Notes: generated by a model from the letters alone, not told the origin. Numbered from the stretch's first letter, positions 9,370 through 18,387 are shown. The stretch: 64,000 nt of DNA from UBA7672 sp030824255 (GCA_942493305.1 OW818686.1:3906001-3970000), one strand, 5' to 3'. Program-made: numbers and translations.

Positions 9370-10509
9370 CTACTCGCTCGTCTTCCAGCTGTTGACGTAG
9401 TCCGGATTTTCCATGGCTTCGGCTTCGGGGCCGACATCGAGCGGATCGCGCGTGTCGATCATGACGGCGTACTCGTCCGTCATCGGTTTGTCCTGCACCA
9501 GCATCTTCTTGAGCGCTTTCGGATGCGGGCCGTGCGTGAAGCCGGAGGGGTGGAATGTCATCATGCCGGCCTTGATGTTGTCGCGGCTGAAGAAGTCTCC
9601 AGCGTGGTAGAACAGCACTTCGTCGAAATCATCGTTGTTGTGGAAGAAGGGGATCTTGATCGCGCCGGGGTCTGTCTCGAACGGGCGCGGGGCGAAGGTG
9701 CAGACCACGAAACGATCCGAGAGGAAGGTGGTGTGGACGGATGGCGGCAGGTGATAGCGGTGGGACACGACGGGGCGGATGTCGCGCACGTTGAGCTTCA
9801 CCGGCGCGAGATCGCCGTGCCAGCCGATCGCGTTCAGTGGATTGTAGGGATAGGTGACGGTGGACACCTGCCCGCGCTTCTTGATGTGTACTTTCCAGGG
9901 GTTGGTGTTGTTCGCCGCGTGAAGATGGATGTCGTTGATCTTCGGGTGTTCGAGCAATGCCGGATCGAAGATGGCGTGTGGGCCCAGCAGGCCGCGATCC
10001 GGCAGCGTGAAATGCGCGTTGGTGGCTTCGATGGTGAGGATGGCGAAGCCGTCTGACGTGTGCTTGTCGAGCGTCCACATCGCGCCGCGCGGCAGATAGA
10101 CATAGTCGCCCTGCTCCACAGTCATGTGGCCCCAATCGGTGTGGAGATGGCCGAAGCCTTCGTGGATGAAGAGCAGCATGTCGCCATCGGCGTTGCGGAC
10201 GAGTCCCTCCATCGCCTGGTTACGCCAGAAGCGGATTTCGGTGTGCTTGTTCTGCAGGATGACAGGCGCATCCCACGGCGTATCGGTCCAGCTGTGATCC
10301 TTCACGAGATCGAACGCGCGCGGGCGCAACGGACCCTCGAAATTGATCCAGCCGGTCGGCGGCTTCGGATGATGAAAGAAGGCTGCGGGGCCGAAGAAGC
10401 CTTCCTTCGACATCTCGCGCTCGTATGTGCCTTCGGGAAGATCCGCATGGGCCTGCTTCGAATGCCTGCCCTCGGCGCCCTGCACGGGGATCCACTTGCC
10501 TTTGGTCAT
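9370..10509 (-). CDS. hmgA: Homogentisate 1,2-dioxygenase (short bacterial form)
   Basis: Non-haem Fe(II) ring-cleaving enzyme that converts homogentisate to maleylacetoacetate. The double-cupin fold is evident. The iron-ligand region reads FFHNNDDFDEVLFYHAG (His, then Glu seven residues on), followed by HPSGFTHGPHP with the further ligand His. The 379-residue length fits the compact bacterial branch rather than the 440-residue mammalian type. Neighbours hppD, maiA and the FAH-family gene complete the route. The unknown gene upstream ends at its start codon and the next one starts 4 nt after its stop, so it is translated within an operon. Confidence 0.92.
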   Translation of the reverse strand: MTKGKWIPVQGAEGRHSKQAHADLPEGTYEREMSKEGFFGPAAFFHHPKPPTGWINFEGPLRPRAFDLVKDHSWTDTPWDAPVILQNKHTEIRFWRNQAMEGLVRNADGDMLLFIHEGFGHLHTDWGHMTVEQGDYVYLPRGAMWTLDKHTSDGFAILTIEATNAHFTLPDRGLLGPHAIFDPALLEHPKINDIHLHAANNTNPWKVHIKKRGQVSTVTYPYNPLNAIGWHGDLAPVKLNVRDIRPVVSHRYHLPPSVHTTFLSDRFVVCTFAPRPFETDPGAIKIPFFHNNDDFDEVLFYHAGDFFSRDNIKAGMMTFHPSGFTHGPHPKALKKMLVQDKPMTDEYAVMIDTRDPLDVGPEAEAMENPDYVNSWKTSE

Positions 10510-10998
10510 CTAAGCCTCCGGTGTCTCTTCGACTTCGATCGTGCCGTCCGCCAGGCAGTCGATATACTGATCAAAATTGAACCGCAGCTCGACGATATGC
10601 GAGCAATCGCCTTCGTATCCACCATTGCGATCGCACTTCAGGCTGAGTCCGTCCGAGAAAATCAGGGTGCAATGCTGCGCCCAGTCAATGCGCTGCAACT
10701 GCCTTCCGATCAGGAGATCGTCCAGCTCCGGCGACACCCCCTCTTCGACATCTTCACTCGCGAGCACGATCTTGCCGTTCTGCTCGATGAACCATGGCGC
10801 CACCTGCACGGAAACGCGGAAGCGGCCTATCTCCACGGAACCGTTCTTGCCAAGAAAGGTGCGGCGTTCACCGAATTCCATCACGAGCAGGTCTTCAAGC
10901 TGACACTCCACGATCCAGCACGGCTGCCCTGCGAACTCCTTCCGAATTCGCAGATTGAGCTCGGCGGCTTCCTTGCGCGGGTGGTCGACAACGCTCAC
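10510..10998 (-). CDS. Hypothetical protein between maiA and hmgA
   Basis: A 162-residue unknown protein with no signal sequence or membrane helix. It appears beta-rich, with alternating hydrophobic strands (CWIVECQLEDLLVMEF, RFRVSVQVAPWFIE, HCTLIFSDGLSLKCD) and an acidic end. Its ATG overlaps the maiA stop by 4 nt and its stop codon abuts the hmgA start, so translation is probably coupled on both sides. No catalytic motif was recognised. The position suggests an accessory role in the pathway, but nothing in the sequence proves it. Confidence 0.75.
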   Translation of the reverse strand: MSVVDHPRKEAAELNLRIRKEFAGQPCWIVECQLEDLLVMEFGERRTFLGKNGSVEIGRFRVSVQVAPWFIEQNGKIVLASEDVEEGVSPELDDLLIGRQLQRIDWAQHCTLIFSDGLSLKCDRNGGYEGDCSHIVELRFNFDQYIDCLADGTIEVEETPEA

Positions 10999-11642
10999 GC
11001 CTCCTTCGCCTCCGGCTGCTGCTCCGGCGCTGCATCATGGAAGGCCGTCAATGTCTTCAGCGCGGCGTCGATACGAACGATGTTCGGGAATGGAGAAAGG
11101 TCGATCTGCGGATAGCGGCGGGCGTTGGCGACTTGCGGCACGAGAACGATGTCGGCCAGCGTGACCTGATTTCCGGCACAGAAGTCGCTGTTTGATGGCA
11201 GCATCTGTTCCAGCACCTGGAAGCCGCGCACGATCCAGAGCTCATACCATCTGGCGATGGCTGCATCGTCCGCGCCGAACTGGCTGCGCAGGCGGGCGAG
11301 CGTGGACGTGTTGTTCAGCGGATGGATGTCCGCCACGATCTGGTCCTTGAGATCGCGAACATGGGCGCGCAGGTAAGCGTCGCGCGGGAGCAGCGGCGGC
11401 TCGGGCCGGGTCTCATCGAGGTATTCGACCATCGCCATCGACTGCCCGATGCGATGGCCGTCGATCTCGAGGATGGGCACGCGGCCGGAGGGATGACGCG
11501 CCAGATGTTCTGGCGTCGTCTGTTCGTCCTTCAGCAAGTGAACGCCCACGGTCCTGTAGCGGACACCCTTCAGGTTCAGCGCGATGCGGGTGCGATACGT
11601 GGCGGAGGATCGCCAGTAGCCGTAGAGGATCGTTTCACTCAT
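10995..11642 (-). CDS. maiA: Maleylacetoacetate isomerase (zeta-class GST)
   Basis: Glutathione-dependent cis-trans isomerase converting maleylacetoacetate to fumarylacetoacetate. The zeta-class GST motif WRSSATYRTRIALNLKG near residue 10 provides the catalytic Ser-Ser pair, and the cis-Pro region reads GRVPILEIDGHRIGQSMAMVEYLDE. The C-terminal helical domain contains VTLADIVLVPQVANARRY. At 215 residues it is full length. It overlaps the next gene by 4 nt and lies 4 nt after the acylase stop, within the minus-strand homogentisate cluster. Confidence 0.95.
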   Translation of the reverse strand: MSETILYGYWRSSATYRTRIALNLKGVRYRTVGVHLLKDEQTTPEHLARHPSGRVPILEIDGHRIGQSMAMVEYLDETRPEPPLLPRDAYLRAHVRDLKDQIVADIHPLNNTSTLARLRSQFGADDAAIARWYELWIVRGFQVLEQMLPSNSDFCAGNQVTLADIVLVPQVANARRYPQIDLSPFPNIVRIDAALKTLTAFHDAAPEQQPEAKEA

Positions 11643-11646
11643 GTAT

Positions 11647-13938
11647 TCACTCGCTGATGGTCACGCGCGACACGGTTGCCTTCTCGACGGCCTCGTCGCG
11701 CCAGAGCAGATCATCCCACCCCTTCTTCGAATATAGTTCGGTCTGGTCGGAATGATGGGGTGATGTCGGATCGGTAGACTGCGAATAGCTGAGGAATCCC
11801 TGGCTCTTCGGGCCATCATCAGTGAATTCGACGGCGTAGATCCAGCTCGCGCCATGGCGGATACTGGTCCAGCCTTTCTCCGCTTCCAGATCTGCCACCG
11901 TGATCACGTTGAAGACGCCTTCCGGCCCTGCCCCGCCATGAATCGGAATGCGCACGCCATTGCGCGTTTCGGCCTGCACATCGCCGAGGCGGGCATTGAG
12001 CGGGATTTTCAGCTCGGCCAGTTTGTCGACGGCTGTTTCCAGAGCGGCGATCACGGCGGGATTTGCTGTATCAAGTTTTGCCGGCGTGTGGACCGCGTTG
12101 GCAGGATCGAACCTGTCGCTGAACTTGATGCCGCCGGATTCGGCGAAGATGTGGAACAGTTGCGCGCCACGGCTATCCAGATCGACCTTCAGGTCCCATT
12201 TCGCCAGCACGTCGCAGGCGGCCACGAGGTTCGCCTTGCCTGACGCCTTGCAGGCGGCGACCAGATCGTCACGCACCAGCTCTCCGCCATAATGACGGTT
12301 GGAGAGCATGACCTGCTTCATGCTTTCGACATCGAATTTCGGATCGCCGAAGCCATCCGTGCCGGCGATGCGGCGCTCCACCTGTTCGTGAGCGGCACGT
12401 GTACGCAGGCTGCGCGGCGTGGCCTCGTCGCCGAAGATGGGGCTGAGGCCTGTGAGGGGGGCGAACTTGTTGGTGAGCCAGTAGCTGTCATTACTCTGGA
12501 GCACGTAGTCGGTCCGGAACTGGTGTGGACCGGCCGCAGCGCCGGCGGCGCCGGGCATCGAGCTGTCTGCATCGGTCGCCCAATCGCAGGCGGCGCGCGA
12601 GCCATCGAGGACGGGCGTGCGTGTCTCGGTCCACTGTTTCTTCGCGAAATCAGATGTGGCGCAAGAGGCGACGAGCGTGGGCGAGACATTGGGGATCAGC
12701 CCCATGTCGCCATAGAGCGCTTCGCCGGTTGAATCGACGGCGGTAGCGTTGAAGCGGAAGGACTGCCATTTCGCCAGCGCGGCCTTCATGTCGCGCACGG
12801 TCTTTGCGCGCCAGACGGCCATGTACTGGTCAGGATCGCGCAGGCCGGTTTCAAGCGTTCGCACAGCGTAGGCGCGTTCAGCGGTCCACGGATAGCTTTC
12901 GGATTCGAACAGTGGGCCCCAGCGCGTGGAATAGAGCGTGCGGGCTTCCGCTTCGGTAGCGTCGCCGCGCTGCACAGGTATGGAGACTGTCACCTTCTCC
13001 ATTGGGACCCACTCGCCTTCATAGCGATACTGCGTCGGGTCCGCCGGGTTCAGCGTGAGCTCGTAGAAGCCGCTACGGCGGGCGGTGGAGACGGTGTTGC
13101 TCCACGCCAGCGTTTCGGTGTGGCCGATGCGGATCATCGGCATGCCGATATAGCTGATGCCGACGATGTTGATGTCGCCCGGAATGATGAAGTGCGTGCG
13201 GTAGAACCGGTTCACGCCATCCCATGGATAGTGCGGGTTGCCGAGCAGCACGCCCTTGCCGCCCTTGGTCATCTCGCGGCCGATGGCATAGGCGTTGGAG
13301 CCCATGCCGGAGGCGTCTTCGGGTGTCAGGTCCCGCGCGAGGGCGGCGTGATCGACGCCGGGAGGCGCGGCGTTGGCAGTGGTCGCGAAGAAGCCATCCA
13401 CCGTCTGGCCAACATACATATGACGCCAGAAATCGACGGCTGTGATCTCGCGTAGCCACGCGGCATCCCTGCAGCGCGGATCGGTGATGGTGGCCCGGCT
13501 CTCGCGCAGATAGCGGTTGAAGCCTGCGGCGTAGCCGTCGGCAAGCGCGCGGGCTTCGGCGGTGGGCGTGTCGGGGGAGTCAGCGGGGCCTGCGAGCAGC
13601 GCTTCGACACGCTGCGAGGTGATCATGCGCTGATGGTAGAGGTCGCTGGCGATGTTGGCGTCATTCTCGCCGGGGCCGAGGAACTTCGCGCGCTCGCCCG
13701 AGACGGTGAGCAGGCGGTCGGCGATTTCGCACACATTGTCCTGCGCGCTGGCATAGCCGTAGCCATACCCGATGCCGCCCATGTCCTTCGCCTTGATGTG
13801 TGGGACGCCATAGGCTGTGCGGCGGATTTCGGCTTCGAACTTTGCGGCGTCTGTCGCAGGTGCGGACTCTGCTGAACAGGCCGCCAGCGCCAACCCAGAT
13901 ATTGCGATGGATGCTGCAATCACGACGATGCTGCGCAT
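11647..13938 (-). CDS. Secreted penicillin-amidase-family acylase (Ntn hydrolase, lipoprotein)
   Basis: A 763-residue member of the penicillin/aculeacin/acyl-homoserine-lactone acylase family, exported and processed into two chains. The start at 13936-13938 is backed by GGGGAGAAG. The N-terminus is a signal peptide with lipobox LALAAC. RRTAYGVPHIKAKD opens the alpha chain. The predicted self-cleavage site is before Ser in GMGSNAYAIG (about residue 227), where Ser becomes the N-terminal nucleophile, followed by GVLLGNPHYPW. The substrate cannot be read from sequence; N-acyl amides including AHLs are possible. It is inserted between GFA and maiA in the tyrosine cluster. Confidence 0.9.
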   Translation of the reverse strand: MRSIVVIAASIAISGLALAACSAESAPATDAAKFEAEIRRTAYGVPHIKAKDMGGIGYGYGYASAQDNVCEIADRLLTVSGERAKFLGPGENDANIASDLYHQRMITSQRVEALLAGPADSPDTPTAEARALADGYAAGFNRYLRESRATITDPRCRDAAWLREITAVDFWRHMYVGQTVDGFFATTANAAPPGVDHAALARDLTPEDASGMGSNAYAIGREMTKGGKGVLLGNPHYPWDGVNRFYRTHFIIPGDINIVGISYIGMPMIRIGHTETLAWSNTVSTARRSGFYELTLNPADPTQYRYEGEWVPMEKVTVSIPVQRGDATEAEARTLYSTRWGPLFESESYPWTAERAYAVRTLETGLRDPDQYMAVWRAKTVRDMKAALAKWQSFRFNATAVDSTGEALYGDMGLIPNVSPTLVASCATSDFAKKQWTETRTPVLDGSRAACDWATDADSSMPGAAGAAAGPHQFRTDYVLQSNDSYWLTNKFAPLTGLSPIFGDEATPRSLRTRAAHEQVERRIAGTDGFGDPKFDVESMKQVMLSNRHYGGELVRDDLVAACKASGKANLVAACDVLAKWDLKVDLDSRGAQLFHIFAESGGIKFSDRFDPANAVHTPAKLDTANPAVIAALETAVDKLAELKIPLNARLGDVQAETRNGVRIPIHGGAGPEGVFNVITVADLEAEKGWTSIRHGASWIYAVEFTDDGPKSQGFLSYSQSTDPTSPHHSDQTELYSKKGWDDLLWRDEAVEKATVSRVTISE

Positions 13939-14020
13939 GCCGCTTCTCCCCTGTATTTCCAGCAGGCGTAGCATGTGTGCGCCGCGCCCGCCAACGCTGG
14001 GAAGGGATAGCAGGCGGGGC

Positions 14021-14473
14021 TCAGCCGCCCTGCAGCGCAGCAAATTCAGCCATCAGCGGGCCGTACTGTTCCATGCCGGGGAACTTCTCGAAGCTGTGCT
14101 TTGCGGAGGTCTGCGCCCAGGGAAGCCTTTCCGAGACATAGCTCTCGATGAAGGGCGTCGACCAGGCGGGCACGTCGAACAGAGTGGGGCGAACGTTGAT
14201 GAAGGGCGCGCTTGCCAGGCTGGTGTAGAGCCAGTTCAGGCAGTTGGGGCAGTAGTGATACGGATTGTCGCCGTGCAGCGCGCCGATCTGGGTGCTTCCG
14301 GCGATGATCTCGAAGCCGTCGATCGGGATCATCGCGGTGAGCGAGAAGGCGCTGGCGCTGAGCTTCTGGCAGCCCTTGCAGTGGCACGCCATGGTGATGA
14401 TCGGCGGCGCGCTGATCCGCAGCTTCACCTGCCCGCACATGCAGGCGCCTTCGACGGGGAGAGGGGTGGTCAT
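14021..14473 (-). CDS. GFA (CENP-V/GFA) family zinc protein
   Basis: A 150-residue protein of the glutathione-dependent formaldehyde-activating enzyme family. Zinc-binding cysteines appear in the family order: GACMCGQVKL, ACHCKGCQK and YCPNCLNW. Members bind glutathione or related thiols, but the reaction is known for few of them. Its start overlaps the hppD stop by 4 nt, so it is translationally coupled to 4-hydroxyphenylpyruvate dioxygenase. The zeta-GST maiA downstream also needs glutathione, but a direct link is only an inference. Confidence 0.88.
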   Translation of the reverse strand: MTTPLPVEGACMCGQVKLRISAPPIITMACHCKGCQKLSASAFSLTAMIPIDGFEIIAGSTQIGALHGDNPYHYCPNCLNWLYTSLASAPFINVRPTLFDVPAWSTPFIESYVSERLPWAQTSAKHSFEKFPGMEQYGPLMAEFAALQGG

Positions 14474-15537
14474 GCTTCAGCCTTCAGCACGCCGCGGCGG
14501 ATCTGGTCGGCTTCGATGCTTTCGAACAGGGCGCGGAAGTTGCCCTCGCCAAAACCTTCGTTGCCCTTGCGCTGGATGAGTTCGAAGAAGATCGGGCCGA
14601 TCTGGTTGGCGGTGAAGATCTGGAGCAGGAGGCCCTGCCCCTGTGTCGGTGCGCCGTCGATCAGGATCTGGTTCTTGTGCAGACGGGGCACGTCTTCACC
14701 GTGCGCGCCGATGCGTTGGCCAATACCCTCGTAATAGGTCTCGGGCACGGTCTGGAACTGCAGGCCGCGCTCGCGGAGCATCTCGACGGACTTGTAGATG
14801 TCGTCGGTGCCGAGTGCGATGTGCTGGATTCCCTCGCCGTTGTAGTCGCGCAGGAATTCCTCGATCTGGCTCTTGTCGTCACGGCTCTCGTTGAGTGGGA
14901 TGCGGATCTTGCCGCAGGGCGACGTCATGGCTTTCGAGAGAAGGCCCGTCTGTTTGCCCTCGATGTCGAAATAGCGGATTTCGCGGAAGTTGAAGATGCG
15001 CTCGTAGTAGTCCGCCCACTTCGCCATGTTGCCGCGATGCAGGTTGTGCGTGAGGTGATCGAGATAGGTAAGACCGACCGTATTCTCTTTCTCGACGGCG
15101 CCCGGGATCGGCATGAAGTCGATGTCGTAGATGCCGTGTGCGCCGTAGCGGTCGACCAGATAGATGTACGCGCCGCCAATTGCCTGGATGGCGGGAATGT
15201 TCAGTTCCATCGGACCGACATTGCCGAACGCCGGCTCGGCCCCGCGCTTGATGGCTTCGGCATAGGCCTTGGCGGCGTCCTTCACGCGGAAGGCCATCGC
15301 GTTGGCGCCGGCGCCATGCACGCCACGGAAGGCTGCGGGCTGGCCCGAGGGCTCCATGTTCAGGATGAAGTTGATGTCGCCCTGCTTGTAGCGGACGACG
15401 TTCTTCGAGCGGTGTCGGGATACAGCGGTGAAGCCGAAATCCTCGAACAGCTTCGCCAGCACGTGCGGATTGGGCGAGGTGTATTCGACGAATTCGAAAC
15501 CGTCGGTGCCCAGCGGGTTTTCAAAGATATCGGCCAT
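14470..15537 (-). CDS. hppD: 4-hydroxyphenylpyruvate dioxygenase
   Basis: Fe(II) enzyme that converts 4-hydroxyphenylpyruvate to homogentisate, the entry step of the cluster. Two VOC-type halves are visible. The iron ligands are the His of LTHNLHRGNM (about residue 165), the His of IQHIALGTDDI (about 243) and the Glu of IGPIFFELIQRKG (about 325). The 355-residue length is standard. It is the first gene of the minus-strand run and overlaps the GFA gene by 4 nt. Its Shine-Dalgarno lies in a small hairpin, which may limit translation. Confidence 0.96.
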   Translation of the reverse strand: MADIFENPLGTDGFEFVEYTSPNPHVLAKLFEDFGFTAVSRHRSKNVVRYKQGDINFILNMEPSGQPAAFRGVHGAGANAMAFRVKDAAKAYAEAIKRGAEPAFGNVGPMELNIPAIQAIGGAYIYLVDRYGAHGIYDIDFMPIPGAVEKENTVGLTYLDHLTHNLHRGNMAKWADYYERIFNFREIRYFDIEGKQTGLLSKAMTSPCGKIRIPLNESRDDKSQIEEFLRDYNGEGIQHIALGTDDIYKSVEMLRERGLQFQTVPETYYEGIGQRIGAHGEDVPRLHKNQILIDGAPTQGQGLLLQIFTANQIGPIFFELIQRKGNEGFGEGNFRALFESIEADQIRRGVLKAEA

Positions 15538-15542
15538 GGGAG

Positions 15543-15562
15543 TCTCCGCGTTTGCACGGAGA
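15543..15562 (-). promoter_or_regulatory. Inverted repeat holding the hppD ribosome site
   Basis: TCTCCG and CGGAGA (6-bp arms, 8-nt spacer) face each other directly upstream of hppD. In the mRNA the second arm is the GGAGA Shine-Dalgarno, 6 nt from the ATG. A TATATA stretch at 15563-15568 just upstream could be the -10 element, but no clear -35 was found. Confidence 0.45.
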
Positions 15563-15672
15563 TATATACCGCAGCCCGGCCCAAGCGAATTGCGTGTGAA
15601 ACCTGATCGGCGAGGCGTTGGGCAATAGTCATGCGCACACCGCGCAGATTTAGAAAATTCCGTGCGCTGCCG

Positions 15673-16332
15673 TCAGGTCCGCTTGAATGCGCGCAGGCCG
15701 GTGGAGACCAGGTGCCAGCCGACATAGATGAGCAGGCCGGCGGAAGCGGCGGCCATCGGGCGCATCACGTCCTGTCCCGACTCGCCGATGGCCTGCGCCG
15801 CCAGCCAGCCAAATGGCGTTGTGAGCGAAGACGCGAGCACCGCGACCATCACCGCCGGGAAGGGCCGCAGTCCCGCCAGAAGCGCCAGCGACATCGCCGC
15901 CACGCCCTCGGGTGCCTCGTGCATGATGAGGCCGAGTGAGGCGAACATGCCATCGCCATGGTCGTGCCAAGCCATCGCATTGTAGACCGCGCCATCCAGC
16001 GCCGAATGAAGCGCCAGCACCAGCAGCCCAAGCCACACGCCCAGCTTCGCCTGGCTATCTGTGAGCGACTGCGACGAACGCACGCGGAACAATACTTCCA
16101 GCAGCACGCCAATCGCCGCGCCCGCGACGAGGAACACGCTTTCGATGCCGCCCGCAGCGATAGCCTCCGGCGCCAGATGCAGCAGGGCGACGACAAGGAT
16201 CACCACGCCGCCCAGCATCCCCACAATGTCTGCTGCACGCGGCGCGAACGTGGCCGCCAGTAACCTGAACAGCACGCCGGCGACGGACAATGCCGCCGCG
16301 CCTAGAAGGATTGCTGCGTTTTCGCCGTCCAT
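15673..16332 (-). CDS. ZIP family metal transporter
   Basis: Inner-membrane divalent metal importer of 219 residues with about eight hydrophobic segments. The metal-site helices read LALHSALDGAVYNAMAWHDHGDG and LGLIMHEAPEGVAAMSLAL, the latter being the HNxPEG-type signature with Ala for the usual Pro-preceding Asn variant. A small His/Asp loop (WHDHGDG) may bind metal. The gene stands alone between hppD and cysNC. A 17-bp palindrome resembling a Zur box lies 36 nt upstream, so zinc uptake is the favoured role; iron or manganese remain possible. Confidence 0.87.
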   Translation of the reverse strand: MDGENAAILLGAAALSVAGVLFRLLAATFAPRAADIVGMLGGVVILVVALLHLAPEAIAAGGIESVFLVAGAAIGVLLEVLFRVRSSQSLTDSQAKLGVWLGLLVLALHSALDGAVYNAMAWHDHGDGMFASLGLIMHEAPEGVAAMSLALLAGLRPFPAVMVAVLASSLTTPFGWLAAQAIGESGQDVMRPMAAASAGLLIYVGWHLVSTGLRAFKRT

Positions 16333-16368
16333 GAATGTTCCAGAGCAGCCTGCCTGACCGCCGACGCG

Positions 16369-16385
16369 GTGTTACATAGTAACAC
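16369..16385 (-). promoter_or_regulatory. Zur-like operator of the ZIP gene
   Basis: GTGTTACATAGTAACAC: two perfect 7-bp arms around ATA. The central TGTTAC...GTAACA arms resemble the TGTTATAATATAACA pattern of proteobacterial Zur boxes. It is centred about 45 nt before the ZIP start codon, where it could overlap the promoter. Confidence 0.55.
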
Positions 16386-16443
16386 TTGCTTGGCAAGGCC
16401 AGTCGCCACGCGGACTTTTTCGTCCACAACTCTCGGTCACCGG

Positions 16444-18387
16444 CTAGATCGAGAACTCCTGCAGCGGCTCCCCGCCCGAGCCGATGATGCCAGCCTGACG
16501 CAGATGATCGATGACCTGATCGGCCAGCGCCTCCGCCGTCGCCGACGACGTATCGAGATGCAGTTCCGGCGACACGGGCGGCTCATAAGGACTGTCGATC
16601 CCGGTGAAGTTCCGGATCTGGCCCGCGCGCGCCTTCTTATAGAGGCCCTTCGGATCGCGCTTCTCGGCGAGGTCCAGCGGCGTATCGACGAACACCTCGA
16701 AGAACTCGCCCTTCTCGACGAGGCCGCGCACCATGTCGCGCTCTGCCCGGAACGGCGAAATGAAAGACGCGGTCACGATGATGCCCGCGTCGGTGAACAA
16801 TTTCGCTACCTCGCCGATGCGGCGGATGTTCTCCACCCGGTCAGCGTCGGTGAAGCCAAGGTCCTTGTTCAGGCCCTGCCGGATATTGTCGCCATCCAGC
16901 GAATAGGTGTGCGAGCCCATCGCCGCGAGCTTGCGCTCCACGATGTTGGCGATGGTTGATTTGCCTGCGCCCGAGAGCCCCGTGAACCAGAGGATCGCCG
17001 GCTTGTGGCCCTTGATCAGCGAGCGGCTGGTCTTGGTCACGTCCATCGCCTGGCGGTGCACGTTGGTTGCGCGGCTTAGCGAGAACTCGATCATGCCTGC
17101 GCCAACCGTGAGGTTGGTGAAGCGGTCGATCAGGATGAAGGCGCCAGCCTCGCGGATCGACTTGTATGGATCGAAGGCGATCGGCTGATTGGCGGAGATA
17201 TTGCAGAGGCCGATCTCGTTGAGAGCCAGCGAGCTGCCTTGCGTCTTGTTGAGCGTGTTGATGTCGATCTTGTGCCGCACGGACGTAACCGTCGCCTGCA
17301 CAGTCTGCGTGCCGATCTTCAGCACATAGGCCTGGCCGGTGGTGAGCGGATCCTCGTGCATCCAGAGAATGTTGGCCGTGAACTGGTTGGAGACTTCCGG
17401 CCGCGAATCCGGCGCCGCGAACACGTCGCCGCGCGAGGCGTCGATCTCGTCTTCGATCACCAGTGTGATGGCCTGCCCGGCAGCAGCCGACGGCAGGTCG
17501 CCATCCGCCGTGACAATGGCTTTCACTTTCGATGTCTTGCCCGACTTGGCGACAACGACCTCATCGCCCGGCTTCACGGAACCCGAGATGATCGTGCCCG
17601 AGAAGCCACGGAAATCGAGGTTGGGACGGTTCACCCACTGCACCGGCAGGCGGAACGGCGCATCCGCGCGCTTGTCCGCGATCTCGATGGTTTCGAGGTG
17701 CTCCAGCAGCGTGGGCCCCTGATGCCATGACAGCGCTTCTGTGCGCTTGATGACATTGTCGCCGTTGAGGGCGGACATAGGGATCGGCGTGATGGTTTCG
17801 AAACCAAGGTGCTCGGCGATCGCGAGATAGCTTGCCACGATCTCGTGGAAACGCGCGCGGCTATAGTCCGCGATGTCCATCTTGTTGACGGCCAGCACAA
17901 TGTGGCGGACGCCCAGCATGTTGGCGATGTAGGTGTGGCGCTTGGTCTGCGGCAGCACACCCTTGCGCGCGTCGATCAGGATGATGGCGAGGTCGGCGGT
18001 CGAGGCGCCGGTCGCCATGTTGCGGGTGTACTGTTCGTGGCCGGGCGTGTCGGCGACGATGAACTTGCGTTTGTCCGTGGAGAAAAAGCGGTAGGCGACA
18101 TCGATGGTGATGCCCTGCTCGCGCTCGGCCTCCAGGCCGTCGAGCAAAAGCGCGAAGTCGAAATTCTCGCCCTGCGTGCCGTGCTTCGCGCTGTCCTTCT
18201 TCAGGGTGGCGAGCTGGTCCTCGAACAGGAGCTTGGTGTCGTAGAGAAGACGCCCGATCAGCGTGGACTTGCCGTCATCAACCGAGCCGCAGGTGATGAA
18301 GCGCAGCACGCCCATCTCGGCGGAGGCGAGTTCGCGCACGGACTGGCGCTGTTCTTTCGTGAGGAGGGGGGTCACTTTCGTGGCCAT
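16444..18387 (-). CDS. cysNC: Bifunctional sulfate adenylyltransferase subunit 1 / APS kinase
   Basis: Fusion of CysN, the GTPase subunit of ATP sulfurylase, with CysC, which phosphorylates adenylylsulfate to PAPS. The CysN part (about residues 1-440) has P-loop GSVDDGKSTLIG, switch DTPGHEQYTRNMATG and base-recognition NKMD. The CysC part (about 460-647) has its own P-loop GLSGAGKSTIAN. The 647-residue length matches known CysNC fusions. It overlaps cysD by 1 nt and forms a two-gene sulfate-activation operon. No sulfite or PAPS reductase gene is in the window. Confidence 0.96.
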   Translation of the reverse strand: MATKVTPLLTKEQRQSVRELASAEMGVLRFITCGSVDDGKSTLIGRLLYDTKLLFEDQLATLKKDSAKHGTQGENFDFALLLDGLEAEREQGITIDVAYRFFSTDKRKFIVADTPGHEQYTRNMATGASTADLAIILIDARKGVLPQTKRHTYIANMLGVRHIVLAVNKMDIADYSRARFHEIVASYLAIAEHLGFETITPIPMSALNGDNVIKRTEALSWHQGPTLLEHLETIEIADKRADAPFRLPVQWVNRPNLDFRGFSGTIISGSVKPGDEVVVAKSGKTSKVKAIVTADGDLPSAAAGQAITLVIEDEIDASRGDVFAAPDSRPEVSNQFTANILWMHEDPLTTGQAYVLKIGTQTVQATVTSVRHKIDINTLNKTQGSSLALNEIGLCNISANQPIAFDPYKSIREAGAFILIDRFTNLTVGAGMIEFSLSRATNVHRQAMDVTKTSRSLIKGHKPAILWFTGLSGAGKSTIANIVERKLAAMGSHTYSLDGDNIRQGLNKDLGFTDADRVENIRRIGEVAKLFTDAGIIVTASFISPFRAERDMVRGLVEKGEFFEVFVDTPLDLAEKRDPKGLYKKARAGQIRNFTGIDSPYEPPVSPELHLDTSSATAEALADQVIDHLRQAGIIGSGGEPLQEFSI

